Below are positions 50,633 through 58,945 of a stretch of 64,000 bases of DNA, one piece after another. Within the stretch, counting starts at the first letter, position 1. Each line of letters begins with the position of its first letter. Made by a program: the position numbers and the translations under genes. Location of the stretch: NCBI RefSeq assembly GCF_900100955.1, contig NZ_FNCC01000018.1, positions 124,001 through 188,000 of the forward strand, written 5' to 3'. Source of the DNA: Lentzea fradiae (lineage in GTDB: Bacteria; Actinomycetota; Actinomycetes; Mycobacteriales; Pseudonocardiaceae). The notes under the pieces are model-generated. The model made no database searches, had not been told where the DNA came from, and saw only the letters and a list, made by a program, of their open reading frames with translations.

Positions 50633-51838
50633 TCAGGCCACCAATTCCGCGAGTTCGACGGGACGAATGTCACCCGGACGCAACGACGTGCCCCGCAGGC
50701 ACATCTCCCTGGGCTCCGGACGGCGGCCGGTGAGAATCCACCGGGTCAGTCCCGCCAGCTGATACGCGATCAACGGAGGAACGGCGTCACCCACGTGGCG
50801 GTACGCGTTCCCGAGAATCGTGACGTCGAACCGGAACTGCCGCGGGAACCCCTGGAGCAGCGCCATCTCCCTGACCGTGCAGAGCCGGTGCTGGACGGGG
50901 TGGGCATAACGGCCATTCCCGACGTGACCGCATTCCCTCTTGATCGTCCGCGCCGGTTCGTCCCACCACATGCGACCGTAGACATCGGGGTGCGAACCCC
51001 AGTTCTGCTGTTCGACGATCTTGCGCTGCGCCGGGTTCAACAACTCCGCGGTCTCCGGTGAGCGGAGCAGATCAGCCCACGATCCGCCGTTCGCGGGAAT
51101 CGCGCGCATTCTTTCGAGGCTGCGCTCCTGGGAAAAGGTGGGCGAGACGTGAATGGGGTCGTCCGGGTCGGCGAGGCCAGCCTCGATCGGGGGGAGCTTG
51201 CCGATGGCGCGACGGACGGTGACCGCCGACGGCCGGACGACCCTGCCGTCCCAGAGGTCGTCCAGGGTCAGCAGCGGCAGTCCCCCGTCCACGGCGACCA
51301 TCAGCGTCCGCTCGCGCAGCTGCGGCAGGCCGAACCGGGACAGCATGTGCGTGCCGCCCCAGACCGTGTAACCGATCCGGGTGAGCTCCTCGGCGAGGCT
51401 GTCGAAGTGGTGGCGCTGCTTGCCCTTCACGAGCTCGCGGGCGTTCTCGACGAGCACGACCTTGGGACGCAGCTCCTGCGCGTAGACGGCGATCCGGCCG
51501 ACCAGCGAGTTGCGCGGGTCGTCGCGCAGGTGGTTCTGGGAGGTGATCCGGCTGAACCCGGAGCACGGCGGGCAGGCCAGCAGCACGTCCAGCTCGCCCC
51601 GCCTGAGGCCCCAGACCTCGCGCAACGCCGCCGGGGACACCTTCGCGAGGTCGACCTCCAGCGGGTCGACGCCGATGTTCGCGCGGTAGGTGTCGTTGCA
51701 GCGCAGGGAACCGAGCTTCGAGCTGGGCTTGCCGATCTGCGCATCGGCGGCACCGACCACCCGGAAGTCGCGATGGGCGTGGAAGCCGTAGCTCATGCCG
51801 CCCGCACCGGAGAAGATGTCGGCCACCGTGAAGGACAC
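50633..51838 (-). CDS. C5 cytosine-specific DNA methyltransferase
   Basis: The 401-residue enzyme starts at GTG 51838. Motif I is FSGAGGMSYGF (9-19), motif IV with the catalytic Cys92 is ACPPCSGFSR, motif VI is LVENARELVKG, motif VIII is QLRERTLMV, and motifs IX-X are RTIKRECG and ILGNAYRHVGDAVPP. ENA stands where ENV is usual but the Glu is kept. No restriction endonuclease gene is adjacent, so it is an orphan methylase or part of a defence system with the divergent gene at 51901, 62 bases away. Target sequence unknown. Confidence 0.92.
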   Translation of the reverse strand: MSFTVADIFSGAGGMSYGFHAHRDFRVVGAADAQIGKPSSKLGSLRCNDTYRANIGVDPLEVDLAKVSPAALREVWGLRRGELDVLLACPPCSGFSRITSQNHLRDDPRNSLVGRIAVYAQELRPKVVLVENARELVKGKQRHHFDSLAEELTRIGYTVWGGTHMLSRFGLPQLRERTLMVAVDGGLPLLTLDDLWDGRVVRPSAVTVRRAIGKLPPIEAGLADPDDPIHVSPTFSQERSLERMRAIPANGGSWADLLRSPETAELLNPAQRKIVEQQNWGSHPDVYGRMWWDEPARTIKRECGHVGNGRYAHPVQHRLCTVREMALLQGFPRQFRFDVTILGNAYRHVGDAVPPLIAYQLAGLTRWILTGRRPEPREMCLRGTSLRPGDIRPVELAELVA

Positions 51839-51900
51839 GGCGAGATCGTACGGGCGAGGTTCCGATGACCTTTCCGTGACATCCCGTACCTTTCCCGCCT

Positions 51901-52659
51901 ATGGAGCTGCCGCGTGCCTGGCAACGGCCTGACCCGTTGCGCGGACTCGACAGGATTTCCTGGGGCGAGGTGTACGACGGCCGAGGTGTCGCCGACCGCG
52001 TCCCACGTCTGCTGCGCTCCCTGACGGACCCGAGCGCGGACGTGCGCCTGGAGGCGTTCCGCTCGCTCGCCGACCGGCTGCTGACCGATGACACGGTCTC
52101 CGAGGCGTCGTTCTGCGCCGTGCCGTTCCTGGTGGAGCTGGGAGCGTCCTACAAGGTCGCGGGAGACGTGCGCGATCGGGTGATCTTCCTGCTGGCCGCG
52201 ATGGCGTTGGCGGGCAAGGGCTTCACCGACGAGGGCCGCCGCACGCACCGCCGGTGGAACGCCATCGGGCGCGAACTGCCGCGCACGGCACCGGACTGGC
52301 TCACGCAGACGCGGCACGCCGTCGCCCAGGGCGCGCCGAAGATCTTCGAGGCGCTGGCCTCGGAACGGGTGGCGTGCCTCGTCGCGCTGGCGTGCGCCGT
52401 GCCGGAGAACCTGCCGTCGTTCGTCACCGGGCTGATCAGCGAGATGGTCGACCTGCCGGGCGAGGAGATGCTGGCCGACGCCGCCGAGATCGCCACGGCG
52501 CTGCTGCGGCGCTCCCCCGAGCTGCTCGGCGTGGAGCGGCCGAAGGTGCTCGGCGAAGGGCTGGTGCGTCCCGCGCACCAGCCCCGCGAGGTCGTCGCGG
52601 CGTTGATGGGCTACCGGTTCGCCCTCGACTCCGCGTACGGCGACGAGGGCGCCTGGTAG
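51901..52659 (+). CDS. Helical-repeat (HEAT-like) protein, function unknown
   Basis: The 252-residue protein is predicted all-helical, with regular amphipathic helices (VPRLLRSLTDPSADVRLEAF, then CAVPFLVELGASYKVAGDVR and RVACLVALACAVPENLPSF) resembling HEAT-like repeats. No catalytic or nucleic acid motif is seen. It is divergent from the C5 methyltransferase with 62 bases between starts, so promoters are shared. A functional link to the methylase is inference from arrangement only. Confidence 0.65.
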   Translation: MELPRAWQRPDPLRGLDRISWGEVYDGRGVADRVPRLLRSLTDPSADVRLEAFRSLADRLLTDDTVSEASFCAVPFLVELGASYKVAGDVRDRVIFLLAAMALAGKGFTDEGRRTHRRWNAIGRELPRTAPDWLTQTRHAVAQGAPKIFEALASERVACLVALACAVPENLPSFVTGLISEMVDLPGEEMLADAAEIATALLRRSPELLGVERPKVLGEGLVRPAHQPREVVAALMGYRFALDSAYGDEGAW

Positions 52660-52665
52660 GTCCGT

Positions 52666-54093
52666 CTAGGCGATCACGGCCTCTTCGAAGGTCTCCTCCA
52701 CCGGGACGGTGTCCTCGACCGCGATGGCGGGCTCCAGGGCCCCGAGACCGGTGCCCCACTCCTGGTCCGCGAGCGCGAACGCCGCGACCGTCAACGCCGC
52801 CACGGGAGCGCCCACGGGCATGTTCTCCCGGTGCAGGTCGAGGTCGAGCCTGCCGCCGATCGGCGACGGGCTCAGCCGCAGCGTGGCCTGCGCGGGCTCG
52901 TCCGGGTGCGCCAGGCGGCACGCCCAGCCCGTGAAGACCACGCGGCGCTCGTCCACGTCGGTCGGCTGCACGGCGCGCACGTTGGCGCCCACGGCACCGG
53001 CGCGGTGGTTGTCCGCCGCCTGCAGGACGAGCTCCTCGAACTCCATCGAGGAGACGCCGAGGTCCCAGCCCGCGACCAGGGCGACCTGGACGAGCGCGAG
53101 CGGCAGCACCGGGACGGCGTCCTCGAAGCAGACCATCGCGCCGCCGTAGCGGGTGTTGATCTCGGTCGGCAGGAAGCCGTCCTCGGTCGCGATGCCGTCC
53201 AGCGTGAACGTGCCGCGGTAGCCGACGGTGCCGCGCAGGTGCTCGCCGACGCGGCGAGCCAGGTTGCGCATCTCGTCGCGGATCCACACGGGCGGGTCGT
53301 AGAACGACGCGCAGCCCGCGTAGAGGAACTTGGCCTGGCCCTGGCGGCGCGGCACGACCATCTCGATCGGACGCAGCACCGCGGTGCCGTCCGGGAAGAC
53401 GATGCCGTGCACGCTCACCGGGATGCCTTCGAGGAACGGCATCACGCGGACCTGCTCGCACTTGGGCGCGAGCACCTCGAAGGCTTCCTTGGCCTCCTCG
53501 TAGGACCGCACGCGGCGCACGAAGTTCGCGCCGCCGTTGATCGCCGGGCCGTCGCCGGACCAGACGACGCCCGCGCCGCGGTCCAGGATCTCCGAGGCGC
53601 CCCAGAGGCGTTCGAAGTCGAGGTCGAACACCATCGCCGGCGCGCGGCGGGCGGACAGCTCGTCCCACAGCGCGTCGATCGTGGTCTTGTTCTCCAGCTC
53701 GACCCAGCCGCGCTCGCGGGCGTTGAGCACGGGGCGGCCCTGGAAGGTGCCGATCTCGTTGTAGGGGGTGCTGATCACGACCGCTTCGCGCCGGGCGTCG
53801 AAGTCGCGGAGGATCGCGCGGACCTCCGCGCCGGGCTTGGTGAGCAGCTTGCCCAGGCGGCGCTGCTCGACGGCGACGAAGCCGCCCTTGATGCCCAGCG
53901 ACACCCAGCGGGCGATCTCCGAATCATGCAGCGGGGCATGATCATCGGTATCGAGCACGAGCGTGTGGCGAGCTCCGAGCGCGTGGAGCTCCTGCGCGCG
54001 CTTAGCCAGACGTGTACCACCGGCCAGAACTACGAGCCGGTCACCGAACAACCTGCCGAGGCGCTCGTTGAGCGCTGCGAGAACATGATTCAT
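52666..54093 (-). CDS. ATP-grasp ligase, PGM1-like
   Basis: From ATG 54093 the protein is 475 residues; the longer open frame lacks support. An N-terminal pre-ATP-grasp domain reads NHVLAALNERLGRLFGDRLV and VVLAGGTRLAKRAQELHALG. The ATP-grasp domain holds VELENKTTIDALWDELSARR and a Gly-rich loop (GPAINGGANFVRR). The metal-binding end reads TLDGIATEDGFLPTEINTRY, with Glu and Asn in the usual places. The overall order recalls PGM1, which joins an amino acid to a ribosomal peptide in pheganomycin synthesis. Substrate unknown. Upstream on the same strand is an 83-codon small gene. Confidence 0.8.
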   Translation of the reverse strand: MNHVLAALNERLGRLFGDRLVVLAGGTRLAKRAQELHALGARHTLVLDTDDHAPLHDSEIARWVSLGIKGGFVAVEQRRLGKLLTKPGAEVRAILRDFDARREAVVISTPYNEIGTFQGRPVLNARERGWVELENKTTIDALWDELSARRAPAMVFDLDFERLWGASEILDRGAGVVWSGDGPAINGGANFVRRVRSYEEAKEAFEVLAPKCEQVRVMPFLEGIPVSVHGIVFPDGTAVLRPIEMVVPRRQGQAKFLYAGCASFYDPPVWIRDEMRNLARRVGEHLRGTVGYRGTFTLDGIATEDGFLPTEINTRYGGAMVCFEDAVPVLPLALVQVALVAGWDLGVSSMEFEELVLQAADNHRAGAVGANVRAVQPTDVDERRVVFTGWACRLAHPDEPAQATLRLSPSPIGGRLDLDLHRENMPVGAPVAALTVAAFALADQEWGTGLGALEPAIAVEDTVPVEETFEEAVIA

Positions 54094-54270
54094 CGCCGAG
54101 AACCCGCTTTGAGAAGAAGCAGAAGATGAACCGGCGATCGCCGGGTGACGCGTAGCGTAGAGCCACCCGGTATGTGTGTCGAAGCACGGTCCGGCAACGG
54201 CCGGATGAATCTTGCGACGGGCCTGTCGGCTCAAGCTCGCGGCAAGTGGATCAGGCGACGATCCGTGCGC

Positions 54271-54522
54271 TCAGAGTGAGCGCGTCGCGTCCCGGAGGAC
54301 CTGGTCGACGCGGTCGAGGAAGCTGCGCCTGGGGTTGGCCGGCGGCAGTGGCGCGGTCAGCTCGGCCGGTCCGGGCATGGGCACGGCACCCACGATCTCG
54401 GACACGTTGCGCAGGAACTCCTGCCGCTTGAACTCGTGCACCGCGTGGTCGTGCAGGAGCCCGGCGATGCTTGTGTGCACAGCGCGATGGGGGTAACTCA
54501 CATGAGTGTTATCGGTGCTCAA
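54271..54522 (-). CDS. Small protein of unknown function upstream of the ATP-grasp gene
   Basis: TTG 54522 (AAAGGT upstream) gives 83 residues; GTG at about 54501 would give 76. The sequence HTSIAGLLHDHAVHEFKRQE, then NVSEIVGAVPMPGPAEL and PLPPANPRRSFLDRVDQVLR, shows helices around a Pro-rich centre, with no known domain. It has no transmembrane segment or Cys. It is on the strand of the ATP-grasp gene, 178 bases upstream, and divergent from the epimerase with only 24 bases between starts. It could be the ligase's peptide substrate or an unrelated gene. Confidence 0.4.
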   Translation of the reverse strand: MSTDNTHVSYPHRAVHTSIAGLLHDHAVHEFKRQEFLRNVSEIVGAVPMPGPAELTAPLPPANPRRSFLDRVDQVLRDATRSL

Positions 54523-54546
54523 GAGAGCGACCTTTAGGGTCAGTTC

Positions 54547-55413
54547 GTGCGAGTTCTAGTGACCGGCGCCACTGGGTACGTCGGCCGAGTCGTGGTGCGT
54601 GAGCTGCGGTTTCACGGACATGAACCGGTTGTGTCCCGTCAACGCCTCTCCGAGCCCTTCGACGCGACCGAACTCTCCGGAGTCGGCGCCGTCATCCATC
54701 TGGCGGCCGTGGCGCGCGTTCGCGAGTCGTTCCTCGACCCCGTCCGGTACTACGGGACGAACGTCGGCGGGACGCTGAACCTCCTCGAAGCCCTTCAGGG
54801 CCAACGATTCCTGCTCGCCTCGACCGGTGGCGTGTACCGGCCGTCGGACGAGCCGCTGACCGAGGACGCGGCCCGCGAGCCGTCGTCCCCGTACGCCGCC
54901 ACCAAGGCCGCCGCGGAGGACCTCGTCGCCTGGACCGCCCGGTCGGGGCGGATCGGCGCGACCACGCTCCGTCTCTTCAACGTTGCCGGAGGAGGTGACA
55001 CCGACACCACACGGGTGATCACGCGGGCCGTGGCGTCCGCCGCCGGGACGGTGCCGGGCATGGAGGTCTACGGCGACGGCTCGGCCGTGCGCGACTTCGT
55101 GCACGTGCGCGACGTCGCCGCCGCGTTCGTCGTGGCGCTGGAGGCGTGCGAGGTGGGCACGTCGTCGGTCTACAACGTCGGGGCCACCCCCGCGTCCGTG
55201 CGGGACGTGCTCGACACCGTCTCCGCCGTGACCGGTCGCCCCGTGCCCGTCGAGTGGAAGCCCGCCCACCCCGGCGAGGTCCGGTTCCAGCGGGCCGACG
55301 TGACGCGGCTGCGCGGACTGGGCTGGGAGCCGCGGCACTCGTCGCTGGAGGAGATCGTCACCGACCAGTGGCTCGCTTCGGCACCGGGACCCGGTCCAGG
55401 TCCTTCGCGATGA
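54547..55413 (+). CDS. NAD-dependent epimerase/dehydratase
   Basis: The 288-residue extended short-chain dehydrogenase starts at GTG 54547. It has the NAD-binding [11 protein letters not shown] (residues 7-17), the Ser of LLASTGGVY, the catalytic [12 protein letters not shown] with Tyr-x3-Lys, and [17 protein letters not shown] typical of nucleotide-sugar 4-epimerases (GalE/RmlB group). It probably acts on a UDP- or dTDP-sugar, but the substrate is not shown. Its 3' end overlaps the convergent RNase Z gene by 56 bases. Confidence 0.88.
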   Translation: MRVLVTGATGYVGRVVVRELRFHGHEPVVSRQRLSEPFDATELSGVGAVIHLAAVARVRESFLDPVRYYGTNVGGTLNLLEALQGQRFLLASTGGVYRPSDEPLTEDAAREPSSPYAATKAAAEDLVAWTARSGRIGATTLRLFNVAGGGDTDTTRVITRAVASAAGTVPGMEVYGDGSAVRDFVHVRDVAAAFVVALEACEVGTSSVYNVGATPASVRDVLDTVSAVTGRPVPVEWKPAHPGEVRFQRADVTRLRGLGWEPRHSSLEEIVTDQWLASAPGPGPGPSR

Positions 55414-56269
55414 CGATCTCCCCGTCGAACTCCGCCGCCGCCTCGGCGTGGAACTCGGCGGGGTCGTCGTAGCGCTGGGAGAAGTGGGTCAGCACGAGCT
55501 TGCGGACGCCGCTCTCCCGCGCGACGCGGGCCGCCTGCCGGGCGGTGAGGTGGCCGTGGTCGCCCGCGAGCTTGGTGTCGCGGGCGAGGTAGGTCGACTC
55601 GATGACCAGCAGGTCCGCTTTGTCCGCGAGCTCGTAGACGTTGTCGCACAGACGCGTGTCCATGACGAACGCGAACTTCTGCCCGATGCGGGGCTCGCTG
55701 ACGTCGCCGAGCTTGACGCCGTTCAGCTCCCCCTGCGCCTGCAACGTGCGGACCTCCGGCCCTTGGATGCCGTGCTCGCGCAGCTTCTCGGGCAACATGC
55801 GGTGGCCGTCGGGTTCGACGAGCCGGTAGCCGAAGCTGTCGATGCCGTGGTCGAGCCGGTACGCCTCCAGCGTCCCGAACTTGCCCCTCGCGACCACGCC
55901 GTCCTCCTCCACCGGCACCTCGGCGATCTCCGCGGCGTCGTAGAAGGCGCTGGCGTGGCGGAGGCGCTCGAAGAAGTGCGCACCGGACTTCGGGAAGTGC
56001 GCGTGCACGGTGTGCCGGACCCGGTCGAGGCTGAGCCGCTGCACGACGCCGGGCACGCCCAGGCAGTGGTCGCCGTGGAAGTGCGTGATGCAGATCCGGG
56101 TGATGTCGCTCGCGGCGACGCCCGCCCGCAGCATCTGCCGCTGGGAGCCGTCGCCGGGGTCGAAGAGCAGGCCCTCGCCGTCCCACCTGAGCAGATAGCC
56201 GTTGTGGTTGCGCTGGCGCGTGGGAACCTGGCTGGCCGTTCCCAGGACGATCAGTTCCCGGACTGTCAC
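55358..56269 (-). CDS. rnz: Ribonuclease Z
   Basis: The 303-residue metallo-beta-lactamase-fold enzyme cuts tRNA precursors just after the discriminator base, as needed for the tRNA genes here, none of which encodes CCA. The zinc motif [15 protein letters not shown] (about residues 59-73), [12 protein letters not shown] at the N-terminus, [12 protein letters not shown], and VLTHFSQRY near the C-terminus carry the expected His and Asp ligands. Overlap with the epimerase 3' end is 56 bases. Confidence 0.93.
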   Translation of the reverse strand: MTVRELIVLGTASQVPTRQRNHNGYLLRWDGEGLLFDPGDGSQRQMLRAGVAASDITRICITHFHGDHCLGVPGVVQRLSLDRVRHTVHAHFPKSGAHFFERLRHASAFYDAAEIAEVPVEEDGVVARGKFGTLEAYRLDHGIDSFGYRLVEPDGHRMLPEKLREHGIQGPEVRTLQAQGELNGVKLGDVSEPRIGQKFAFVMDTRLCDNVYELADKADLLVIESTYLARDTKLAGDHGHLTARQAARVARESGVRKLVLTHFSQRYDDPAEFHAEAAAEFDGEIVIAKDLDRVPVPKRATGR

Positions 56270-56292
56270 ACCCTGACGTTAACGTCTGTGCC

Positions 56293-57114
56293 ATGCGGAG
56301 CGTGGAAGTGGCAGCGTCGTGGCCGGTGGAGAACGTGGCGGTGGCCGTCGTCTCGGACGGGGCCGTCGTGGGCTCGTTGGGTGATCAGCAGCGGGTGTTC
56401 CCGCTCGCGTCGGTGACGAAGCTGCTGACGTCCTACGCGGTCCTCGTCGCCGTCGAGGAGGGGGCGGTCGAATGGGACCAGCCCGCCGGGCCGCCGGGAG
56501 CCACCGTCCGGCACCTCATCTCGCACACCGCCGGCTACGCGTTCGACAAGGCCGAGGTGCAGGCCGAGCCGGGCAAGCGCCGGATCTACTCCAACGCGGG
56601 CTTCGACGTGCTGGCGTCGTTCGTCGGCACGGCGTGCGAGATGCCGTTCGAGACGTACCTGCGCGAGGCCGTGTTCGTGCCGCTGGGGATGAAGTCGTCC
56701 GCCCTCGTCGGCTCGGCCGGTGCGGGCGCCGAGTCCTGCGCGGCCGACCTGGCCCTGTTCGCCGCCGAGCTGCTGTCGCCCACGCTCGTGTCGGCCGAGC
56801 TGTTCGGCGAGGCCACGTCCGTCGTCTTCCCCGGCCTGAACGGCGTGCTGCCCGGCTACGGCATGCAGAAGCCGAACGACTGGGGCCTCGGCTTCGAGCT
56901 CCGCGACGGCAAGTCGCCGCACTGGACCGGCCTGAGCCACTCGCCGCGCACGTTCGGGCACTTCGGCCAGTCCGGCACGTTCCTGTGGGTCGACCCGGAG
57001 ATCTCCGCCGCCTGCGTCGCCCTCACCGACCTGCGCTTCGGCCCGTGGGCCGTCGAGGCGTGGACCCCGTTCTCCGACGGCGTGCGCGAGGAGCTCGTCA
57101 GTCGGCGAGCCTGA
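56293..57114 (+). CDS. Serine beta-lactamase-fold hydrolase
   Basis: The 273-residue protein has the class C beta-lactamase/esterase triads: SVTK (residues 40-43), YSN (about 97-99, KRRIYSNAGFDVL), and HFGQSG (about 224-229) as the third box. A VFVPLGMKSSALV segment matches the LGM(K/T) motif of these enzymes. No signal peptide is present, so it works in the cytoplasm as an esterase or DD-peptidase-like enzyme rather than a resistance lactamase. Convergent overlap of 17 bases with the next gene. Confidence 0.85.
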   Translation: MRSVEVAASWPVENVAVAVVSDGAVVGSLGDQQRVFPLASVTKLLTSYAVLVAVEEGAVEWDQPAGPPGATVRHLISHTAGYAFDKAEVQAEPGKRRIYSNAGFDVLASFVGTACEMPFETYLREAVFVPLGMKSSALVGSAGAGAESCAADLALFAAELLSPTLVSAELFGEATSVVFPGLNGVLPGYGMQKPNDWGLGFELRDGKSPHWTGLSHSPRTFGHFGQSGTFLWVDPEISAACVALTDLRFGPWAVEAWTPFSDGVREELVSRRA

Positions 57115-57424
57115 GCGCGAGCTGCCGGAGGATCTCCTGCACGTCGGCGTCCTCGTAGTCGTTCTCGTACGCCTGCGCGACGCCGTGGAAGGCGTAGAGC
57201 AGGCCCGCGGTGAACCACCCGAACTGCGACAGCACCTGGTCCATCGCCTGCTTGAGCGCCTGGGCGCCGGCCTCGTTCAGCTCGCCGTCGACCTTGACCT
57301 CGTAGCTGAACACGCCCTCCTGCAACGACTTGAGCGCCATCCGCAGGTAGTCGTCCGACCCGGCGCCGTCGTAGGTGAGCGTCAGGACGCCGAGCGCCCG
57401 CTGCATGATCTCCCGCTGCTCCAC
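57098..57424 (-). CDS. Small conserved-looking protein, function unknown
   Basis: GTG 57424 gives 108 residues, predicted helical (EIMQRALGVLTLTYDGAGSD, then ALKQAMDQVLSQFGWFTAGL and EILRQLALRLAD). No Cys, signal peptide or catalytic motif. I do not recognise a family. It is 36 bases downstream of the methyltransferase start-side unit on the same strand and might share its transcript. Confidence 0.6.
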   Translation of the reverse strand: MEQREIMQRALGVLTLTYDGAGSDDYLRMALKSLQEGVFSYEVKVDGELNEAGAQALKQAMDQVLSQFGWFTAGLLYAFHGVAQAYENDYEDADVQEILRQLALRLAD

Positions 57425-57460
57425 GCCGCCACTCTGCCCGCTGGACCCGCGCGAGTCACG

Positions 57461-58297
57461 TCACCGGCGCGCGACCCACCGCCCGACCGAGAAGACCCCG
57501 GCCGCCCGCGCCGCGTCGAGCACCCGCTTGCCCGCGTGGATCACGGTCTCCCGCTCGCCGCTGTACTCGCCCCAGCCCTGCCCGTCGTCCGGCGGGGTGC
57601 TGCCCCAGCACTCGACGCCGGGAAAGAGGTCCTCGGCGACCTCGACGACGAACCCGGCCGCCGCCATCGCGTCGCGGTACTCCTCCAGCGAGCCCAGCCG
57701 AGGGATGGAGATGACCTCCTCCACGGGCCGGACGAACGGCGCGATCTCCTCCTCGGTCCGCCGCTCGCCGAACGGCCGCCGGATCCAGTCGACGCCGACG
57801 AGACGGGCGCCGGGCTTGAGAACCCGGAACGCGGCCTCGAAGAACGCGCCCTTCTCGGGCAGGTGGCACACCGACTCGTAGAAGCTGACCATGTCGAGCG
57901 ACGCGTCCGGCCAGGCCGTGAGGGTCTTGTAGTCCTCGTCGCCGACCGTGAGGAACGCCACGCGGTCCCCCATGCCCCGCTCGGCGGCGTAGCGGCGTGC
58001 CTCCGCCGACAGCCACTCGTTGTTGGAGATGCCGACGACGTTCGCCCCGGACAACTCGGCCATGTGGACGGTCGTGCCGCCGACACCGCTGCCGAAGTCG
58101 AGCGCCGTCTGCCCTGCGCGGAGGTTCGCGGCCTCGACCTGCTTGCGCGCCAACGCCTTCGCCGCGTCCTCCGGCGACAGTCCGGCCTGCTCGGCCGCCA
58201 AGTCGCCGTGGTGCCAGAACTGCCCCATGAGCGCGTGGTACGCGGGCCCCGCGTGGTCGTAGTACTCGCGGACCTGCCGCTCGACAGTGCTGTTCAC
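57461..58297 (-). CDS. SAM-dependent methyltransferase
   Basis: The 278-residue protein has the glycine motif ALDFGSGVGGTTVHMAEL (about 65-82), then VVGISNNEWLSAEARRYA, MVSFYESVCHLPEKGAFFEA and RVLKPGARLVGVDWIRRPF, which match the sterol/cyclopropane-type methyltransferase group used on lipids and natural products. The substrate is unknown. Start ATG 58297. The gap of 246 bases to the tRNA-Arg terminator holds no gene. Confidence 0.88.
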   Translation of the reverse strand: MNSTVERQVREYYDHAGPAYHALMGQFWHHGDLAAEQAGLSPEDAAKALARKQVEAANLRAGQTALDFGSGVGGTTVHMAELSGANVVGISNNEWLSAEARRYAAERGMGDRVAFLTVGDEDYKTLTAWPDASLDMVSFYESVCHLPEKGAFFEAAFRVLKPGARLVGVDWIRRPFGERRTEEEIAPFVRPVEEVISIPRLGSLEEYRDAMAAAGFVVEVAEDLFPGVECWGSTPPDDGQGWGEYSGERETVIHAGKRVLDAARAAGVFSVGRWVARR

Positions 58298-58543
58298 CAG
58301 TCCGGCCTTTCGGTTCTCACTCAGCCTCGGTGAACAGGGAACGTAGTGTCCTGTTCAACCACTTGTCCACGATGCCTCATCGCAACGACCACCTGCGGTT
58401 TTCGATGCTGTGATCACCGGCACGGAAGCCGGATCGTGAACGTCGGCCCGGCCCCTTCCACGCGCGCTCCGGCTGGTGGTCACCGATGACGATGCCCGTG
58501 TCCTGCGTGGCATGACTCGAAAGAACCGCGGTCACGAATGCGG

Positions 58544-58580
58544 TCAGAGCCCCGGCGGAATTTCTCCACCGGGGCTCTGA
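58544..58580 (-). terminator. Terminator of the tRNA-Arg/tRNA-Ser pair
   Basis: Arms 58544-58555 and 58569-58580 form a perfect 12-bp stem with a 13-base loop, 5 bases after the tRNA-Arg 3' end on the minus strand. Confidence 0.7.
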
Positions 58581-58585
58581 GCTGG

Positions 58586-58658
58586 CGCGCTCGACAGGAT
58601 TCGAACCTGTAACCTTCTGATCCGTAGTCAGATGCTCTATCCGTTGAGCTACGAGCGC
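58586..58658 (-). tRNA. tRNA-Arg(ACG)
   Basis: The minus strand reads GCGCTCG at the 5' end (58658) and CGAGCGC at the 3' end, discriminator G. The anticodon stem TCTGA/TCAGA holds CTACGGA, anticodon ACG (Arg), the substrate of TadA encoded at 39259-39711. No CCA is encoded. It lies 42 bases after tRNA-Ser(GCT), likely the same transcript. Confidence 0.95.
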
Positions 58659-58700
58659 AGGCTATTCAATTATAACCGATCCCCGAGAGGTTCGGCCTTG

Positions 58701-58790
58701 CGGAGGCTCCGGGATTTGAACCCGGGATGGGGGGTTACCCCAAACCGCATTAGCAGTGCGGCGCCATAGACCAGACTAGGCGAAGCCTCC
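58701..58790 (-). tRNA. tRNA-Ser(GCT)
   Basis: The minus strand begins GGAGGCT at 58790 and ends AGCCTCC at 58702 with discriminator G. The anticodon stem CCGCA/TGCGG holds CTGCTAA, anticodon GCT (Ser). The long variable arm and the GGTTCAAATC T-loop are present. No CCA is encoded. Confidence 0.95.
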
Positions 58791-58945
58791 CGGGACCATC
58801 CTTGGCCACGACGCATAGGTTACACAGGTCCTCGACCGACTTGCAAAACGCCCCCCTCCTAACTGCATCCGCGCTGCTCAGGGCATGTACGGAGAGCCGG
58901 AGAGGGGCGTAAAACGCCTGGTCGGCGGCGACGGAGTGACCTAGA

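Noticed and set aside
58848-58910. Terminator of the acetoacetyl-CoA synthetase gene
   Set aside because: Arms of about 11 bases with one mismatch are separated by more than 40 bases, too weak to call.
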